DNA from: Anaerolineae bacterium
GTDB lineage: Bacteria; Chloroflexota; Anaerolineae; JACIWR01
DNA: 15,906 bases
Direction of reading: 5' to 3'
Assembly: GCA_021162125.1 (NCBI GenBank)
Contig: JAGGZG010000373.1
Span: 1-15,906, forward strand
A model generated the notes under the pieces. It was not told where the DNA came from. It made no database searches and was given only the letters and a program-made list of their open reading frames with translations. This document shows positions 12,427 through 15,906 of the stretch, one piece after another. Positions within the stretch are counted from its first letter, which is position 1. Every line of letters starts with the position of its first letter. The translations under genes were made by a program, and so were the position numbers.

Positions 12427-13617
12427 TCACTCCAATTCGATGCTCATGGCCACTGCCTCGCCACCACCCAGACAGAGCGTGGCGAACCCCGCCTTCAGCC
12501 CCCGATCGCGGAGGGCATAAATCAGGGTCACCAGAACGCGCGTACCACTGCAACCGATGGGATGACCCAGAGCAATGGCCCCGCCGTTGACGTTGACCTT
12601 GTCCCAATCCAGACCCAGCGCCTTGCCATCGGCCAGCACCTGCGCGGCGAAAGCTTCGTTGATCTCGATGAGATCGTAGTCATCCAGGGTAGTGCCTGTC
12701 CTCTCCAAGAGCCGCCGTACGGCGAAGATGGGCGCAGTAAAGATTTCCAGCGGCTTGACCGCCGCCTGCGCGTATCCGGTGATCCGCGCCAGCGGTTTGA
12801 TGCCCAGTTCCTCCGCTTTGGCGCGGCTCATCACCACTGTCGCCGCTGCACCGTCAGTGATGCCCGGCGAATTCCCCGCCGTGACCATGCCATCCCTCTG
12901 GAAAGCAGGCTTGAGCCGGGCTAAAGCCTGCAGTGAGGTATCCCGCCGTGGGGCCTCGTCGGTATCGAAGGGGATAGGATCGCCCTTGCGCTGCGGGACC
13001 AGCACGGGCACAATCTCGGCTTTGAAGCGGCCGGCGTCAATAGCAGCGATGGCTTTCTGATGGCTTTTCAGGGCGTATTCGTCCAGTTCCTGGCGGGTGA
13101 GCCCATACTCGCGGGCGATCCACTCTGCCGCGTTGCCCATGTGCTGGTTCTCAAATGGACACCATAAGCCATCGTGCACTGTGGCGTCGAGGAGCTGACC
13201 GTGGCCCAACCGGTAGCCAAAGCGAGCGCGGGGCAGCATGTACGGGCCGTTGTTCATGCTCTCCATGCCTCCGGCGACGACAATGTCCGCGTCGCCGACC
13301 CCGATCATCGCCGCTGCCAACATCACCGTCTTCAGTCCCGACCCGCAGATCTTGTTCACCGTGGTCGCGCCCACTGTAGGCGGAATACCCGCTTTGATAG
13401 ACGCCTGGCGAGCAGGGGCCTGCCCCTGTCCGGCCTGCACCACGCAGCCCATCAGCACTTCGTCAACGGTGGAGGGGTCAATCCCTGCCCGCTCCACCGC
13501 GCTCTTGATAGCCACTGCCCCTAGTTCCGGCGCGGACAAAGGGGCCAGGGTGCCTTGGAAACGCCCAATTGGAGTACGCACCGCGCTTACAATGACAGCT
13601 TCCCGATCATTGGTCAT
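12427..13617 (-). CDS. atoB: Acetyl-CoA C-acetyltransferase (thiolase)
   Basis: This 396-aa protein is a full-length thiolase condensing two acetyl-CoA to acetoacetyl-CoA, or the reverse. The nucleophile is C91 in NKICGSGLKTV. H352 in GGAIALGHPIGCSG and the second cysteine C382 in TLCLGGGEAVA complete the active site. NEAFAAQ (N320, E321) and GMESMNNGPYML are further family signatures. Length and motifs fit biosynthetic acetyl-CoA acetyltransferases; a longer-chain 3-ketoacyl-CoA thiolase cannot be excluded. AAGGAGG (13630-13624) precedes the ATG. A promoter lies at 13736-13707, so it is the first gene of its own unit, followed by the hydrolase gene. Together with the hbd and hydratase genes it would take acetyl-CoA to crotonyl-CoA or degrade C4 acyl-CoA. 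Confidence 0.93.
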   Translation of the reverse strand: MTNDREAVIVSAVRTPIGRFQGTLAPLSAPELGAVAIKSAVERAGIDPSTVDEVLMGCVVQAGQGQAPARQASIKAGIPPTVGATTVNKICGSGLKTVMLAAAMIGVGDADIVVAGGMESMNNGPYMLPRARFGYRLGHGQLLDATVHDGLWCPFENQHMGNAAEWIAREYGLTRQELDEYALKSHQKAIAAIDAGRFKAEIVPVLVPQRKGDPIPFDTDEAPRRDTSLQALARLKPAFQRDGMVTAGNSPGITDGAAATVVMSRAKAEELGIKPLARITGYAQAAVKPLEIFTAPIFAVRRLLERTGTTLDDYDLIEINEAFAAQVLADGKALGLDWDKVNVNGGAIALGHPIGCSGTRVLVTLIYALRDRGLKAGFATLCLGGGEAVAMSIELE

Positions 13618-13706
13618 GTTCTTCCTCCTTGAAGCTCATGTGTAAATGTTAACGCTGATCGTCGAGCGGCCTGGATATGGGAAGCGATCCGGCCATAATG
13701 TACGTG

Positions 13707-13736
13707 ATTGTACCAGAAAACACAGCTTTACGCCAA
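13707..13736 (-). promoter_or_regulatory. Extended -10 promoter of the thiolase gene
   Basis: On the minus strand, TTGGCG (13736-13731), an 18-base spacer and TACAAT (13712-13707) preceded by TGG form an extended -10 promoter. The upstream TTTTCTGGTACAAT resembles the HIT gene promoter (TTTCTGGTAAAAT). The start would be near 13700, giving a leader of about 80 bases. Confidence 0.6.
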
Positions 13737-13756
13737 TCCTGCCCCTGTCCGATGGT

Positions 13757-15094
13757 CTACACTACCCGGTCACGGGGGGCTAGCCAGTAAAAAGCAGCCA
13801 CACCCGCCAATCGCACCACGCCGGCGAGGACCAATGCCACCCGGATGTCCAGCCAGGTGGAGATGGAAGTGCCAAGCAGGGGCGCACAGAAGGCAGCGAT
13901 GTTCACCAAAGTATTGTAGATGGCCACGTAGCTGGGGCGACGCTCGTCAGGGCAGACCTGGAGCATGGTATTGAACAGGGCCAGGTTCAACCCGGCGCCG
14001 AAGATTCCGCCCAGCACCGACACGCCCAGCAGCGGCTCCAGGCGCGGGGAGAGGCCGGTCAGCGCGGGATACAGCGCCAGGCCCAGGCTGGAGATGAGCA
14101 ACGCCCGCCGGTTGCCCCGCTTCGCCGTGAAGCGTCCCCACCGAACGTAGGCGATAATGGTGGTCACGTTGTAGACAGTGGTCAACAGGCCAATCCAGGT
14201 ATTGGAGGCGTGGAGATGTTTCACCCTGTAGATACTGTACAGCGCGGCAGGCATGTACAGCCCCCAGTTGAACACGAAGGCACTCAACGAGAAACGGACA
14301 AAATCACGATGGCTCCATACCTGCTTCAGGGATTGGGGCAGCGCGCGCGGCGACTGGGCCTGGGTCGGACGGTCAGCGACGACCATCTCCGGCACGCGGA
14401 CACGTCCCACGTGGTACAGACTGACCAACGAGGTCAAAAACGCCACAGCGAACAGAAGCTGATAGTTGACGGGGAAAGCAATCAGATCCAGCAGCTTACC
14501 ACCGATCAGCACGGTGGCCGTGCTCACTCCGGCGAGCAACGTGTTGCGCAGGCTCACCACCCGCGCCCGTCTGGTGGCGGGCACGGCATCCGCCAGGAGC
14601 GAGGTGAAAGCAACACCCGCCATCGCCGCCGGGAAAGCGATCAAAGCGATCACAGCCACCAGGGCCTCTGCTCGATGGTTCACCAGCACGCACGGCATCA
14701 GCGCGATCAGCAAATACCCCAGCCGTTGCAGGAAACCACTGAACAGCAGAATGGGCATCCGTCGCCGTTGCCGCTCGATGATATGCGCCGCCGGGATCAA
14801 CCATAGCACGTTTATCAGGGCTGGCAAGGCGGATAGCCAGCCCAGTAACGTGTCGGAAGCTCCCAGACGGATGGCGAACACGCTGGTGAAGGTGGAGGCC
14901 ACCCCACTCAACACCCCGAACCAGGTGATGTCCAGGTAGAGGTTCCAGATGTTGCGGTCCTCCACCGTGTAGAGATGCCGCCATGGCAATTGGCGCATCA
15001 CGTGAGGCAGCATGGCCTTCAACTGCGACCGAGTGGGCAGAGAGAAACGCCGGGGAACTGCCCACCTCCATCTCCTCTTGCGTCCGAATTTCAT
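13757..15094 (-). CDS. MFS transporter
   Basis: This 445-aa integral membrane protein has about 12 hydrophobic segments, the first near residue 55 and the last ending near 438. A basic N-terminal extension of about 50 residues (KRRWRW, PRRF) is likely cytoplasmic. Segments such as GWLSALPALINVLWLIPAA, the FSGFLQRLGYLLIALMP stretch, and the C-half GVSVLGGIFGAGLNLALFNT repeat the Gly/Pro-rich helices of major facilitator proteins. A charged loop at about 235-265 separates the halves. The substrate is not identifiable. The ATG lies four bases after the stop of the HIT gene, so the two are translated from one message. The junction is a short repeat, GGTAATGGGGTAATGGGATG, which leaves only a weak G-rich ribosome site. 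The stop is followed by the thiolase promoter. Confidence 0.85.
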   Translation of the reverse strand: MKFGRKRRWRWAVPRRFSLPTRSQLKAMLPHVMRQLPWRHLYTVEDRNIWNLYLDITWFGVLSGVASTFTSVFAIRLGASDTLLGWLSALPALINVLWLIPAAHIIERQRRRMPILLFSGFLQRLGYLLIALMPCVLVNHRAEALVAVIALIAFPAAMAGVAFTSLLADAVPATRRARVVSLRNTLLAGVSTATVLIGGKLLDLIAFPVNYQLLFAVAFLTSLVSLYHVGRVRVPEMVVADRPTQAQSPRALPQSLKQVWSHRDFVRFSLSAFVFNWGLYMPAALYSIYRVKHLHASNTWIGLLTTVYNVTTIIAYVRWGRFTAKRGNRRALLISSLGLALYPALTGLSPRLEPLLGVSVLGGIFGAGLNLALFNTMLQVCPDERRPSYVAIYNTLVNIAAFCAPLLGTSISTWLDIRVALVLAGVVRLAGVAAFYWLAPRDRVV

Positions 15095-15098
15095 CCCA

Positions 15099-15575
15099 TT
15101 ACCCCATTACCGCTCGCAGTCGTTCGTATGTCTGATCGAGCAACTCGGGGACCACCCGCGTATCGGCCAGGATAGGCATGAAATTGGTATCCCCCCCCCA
15201 ACGGGGGACGACGTGAATGTGGACATGGCCAGCAACTCCGGCGCCGGCCACCTCACCGATGTTCACCCCCACGTTGAATCCCTGCGGGGACATCGCCTCG
15301 CGCAGGGCGGCAAGCCCCTTGTTCACCAGGAGCATGAGCTCAGTTAACGTCTCGGTATCCAGGTCCTCCAGACTCGCGACGTGATTGTAAGGTACGGCCA
15401 TCATGTGCCCGTTGTTGTAGGGGTAGAGATTGAGGATGAGAAATCCCCTCTCCCCCCGATATAGGATGTAATTCTCCCGGTCGCGAGATTCGGCGATTCT
15501 GGTGCAGAAGATGCACCCCTTTTCCTTCTCGCCGGTCAGGTATCGCATTCGCCACGGAGCCCAGAGTCGTTTCAT
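15099..15575 (-). CDS. HIT-family hydrolase/phosphorylase (Ap4A type)
   Basis: This 158-aa HIT-domain protein belongs to the nucleotide-binding family that includes Ap4A phosphorylases and hydrolases. The histidine triad is HVHIHVV with H117, H119 and H121. The N-terminus MKRLWAPWRMRYL and the CIFC pair (C21, C24) are typical of the Ap4A-phosphorylase-like branch; the cysteines probably help bind zinc. LYPYNNGHMMAVPYNHVASL is the conserved strand-loop of the nucleotide pocket. I start at the ATG 15575: GGAGGC (15589-15584) precedes it by eight bases, and the WAPWR motif normally begins these proteins. A longer reading from 15653 would run into the promoter. It is co-transcribed with the MFS gene, though a functional link is not evident. 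Dinucleotide polyphosphate or adenylate turnover is the expected role. Confidence 0.92.
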   Translation of the reverse strand: MKRLWAPWRMRYLTGEKEKGCIFCTRIAESRDRENYILYRGERGFLILNLYPYNNGHMMAVPYNHVASLEDLDTETLTELMLLVNKGLAALREAMSPQGFNVGVNIGEVAGAGVAGHVHIHVVPRWGGDTNFMPILADTRVVPELLDQTYERLRAVMG

Positions 15576-15624
15576 AAGAAGCCGCCTCCAAATGATGATG
15601 GATCGCGCACATCGTGTAGTCCCC

Positions 15625-15653
15625 ATTTTACCAGAAATCACCCGGCGGGGCAA
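15625..15653 (-). promoter_or_regulatory. Promoter of the HIT-MFS transcript
   Basis: On the minus strand, TTGCCC (15653-15648), a 17-base spacer and TAAAAT (15630-15625) preceded by TGG form a sigma70-type extended -10 promoter. It lies between the murI stop and the HIT start and would give a leader of about 45 bases. Confidence 0.65.
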
Positions 15654-15667
15654 CAGGTAGGCGCGGG

Positions 15668-15906
15668 CTACGAGCCCCCTGCTTGAATCGCCTGCGTGTG
15701 CACAGGGACGCGGACGCCAAGCAATCGCTCAATGTGGGCAGCCAGAGTAGCCGCCTCACCGCTGGTGTAGAAGGTGACTTGGCCCTGATGGTGCGGATCA
15801 TTGCTCAGCCCCTCCCGATCCAGGACGCGAGCCGTTTGGCGGGCCACTGCCGGTGCCGGATCAATGACCTCCACGCCAGGGCCCACCACCTGCTCAATGC
15901 TATCCC
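15668..15906 (-). CDS. murI: Glutamate racemase, C-terminal part (cut by window edge)
   Basis: Only the last 78 full codons are inside the window; the frame is open to the edge, so the gene continues to the right. Glutamate racemase makes D-glutamate for peptidoglycan. The segment VVGPGVEVIDPAPAVARQTA matches the family's C-terminal strand-helix. FYTSGEAATLAAHIERLLG matches its end, where the family typically has a TSG-type motif before the last helix. The catalytic cysteines lie outside the window or upstream and cannot be checked. A GTG at 15889 is not the start because homology-like sequence continues before it. An aspartate/glutamate racemase relative is the alternative. Confidence 0.8.
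   Translation of the reverse strand, partial: DSIEQVVGPGVEVIDPAPAVARQTARVLDREGLSNDPHHQGQVTFYTSGEAATLAAHIERLLGVRVPVHTQAIQAGGS

Noticed and set aside
12428..12607. N-terminal 60 codons of the hydrolase frame extending into the thiolase gene
   Set aside because: The residues (WYARSGDPDLCPPRSG and similar) are out-of-frame thiolase sequence. The Tat signal and ribosome site place the true start below 12365.
1..15906. CRISPR array, tRNA or rRNA genes, prophage or conjugation genes
   Set aside because: No regularly spaced repeats, no cloverleaf or rRNA signatures, and no phage structural, integrase or transposase proteins were seen in any frame.

Overview
This 15.9 kb window reads as a chromosomal segment of a high-GC bacterium, most likely a Chloroflexota member of the Anaerolineae type. 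That placement is an inference. It rests on Thr-Pro-rich linkers in secreted proteins, a VIT/VWA protein next to a DUF3160 lipoprotein, a characteristic short XRE-type regulator, and many long intergenic palindromes. No rRNA, tRNA, CRISPR array or transposase gene was found.

Left block, plus strand (1-5975). A 390-base non-coding leader precedes a secreted VIT/VWA protein (432-2738) with a Cys-containing C-terminal sorting-type tail. After a hairpin and a good sigma70-type promoter comes a DUF3160 lipoprotein (2896-5103). A second hairpin and promoter lead through a 140-nt, highly structured leader into a 100-aa XRE-family regulator (5370-5672). A consensus promoter with a palindrome in its spacer then drives a 52-aa coiled-coil protein (5817-5975).

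Middle block, minus strand (5972-10045). Read in transcription order, it holds 3-hydroxybutyryl-CoA dehydrogenase, enoyl-CoA hydratase, a PHP-domain phosphoesterase, a geranylgeranyl-reductase-type flavoprotein, and a 34-codon ORF that looks frameshifted in an A5 run. The first two genes catalyse consecutive steps between acetoacetyl-CoA and crotonyl-CoA.

Small plus-strand island (10075-11101). It has a promoter with tandem 10-mers, a 100-bp MITE-like inverted repeat, and an overlapping HTH antitoxin / PIN toxin pair.

Right block, minus strand (11141-15906). In transcription order it holds the 3' end of murI (glutamate racemase), a HIT-family hydrolase, a 12-TM MFS transporter, an acetyl-CoA acetyltransferase, and a Tat-exported glycoside-hydrolase-like lipoprotein. 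The thiolase supplies the step just before the dehydrogenase and hydratase of the middle block, so a C4 acyl-CoA pathway appears split by the toxin-antitoxin island and the hydrolase gene.

Most intergenic gaps carry long perfect or near-perfect inverted repeats without U-tracts. The least explained signals are the XRE leader RNA with its neighbouring operator, the frameshifted small ORF, and the tandem palindromes.
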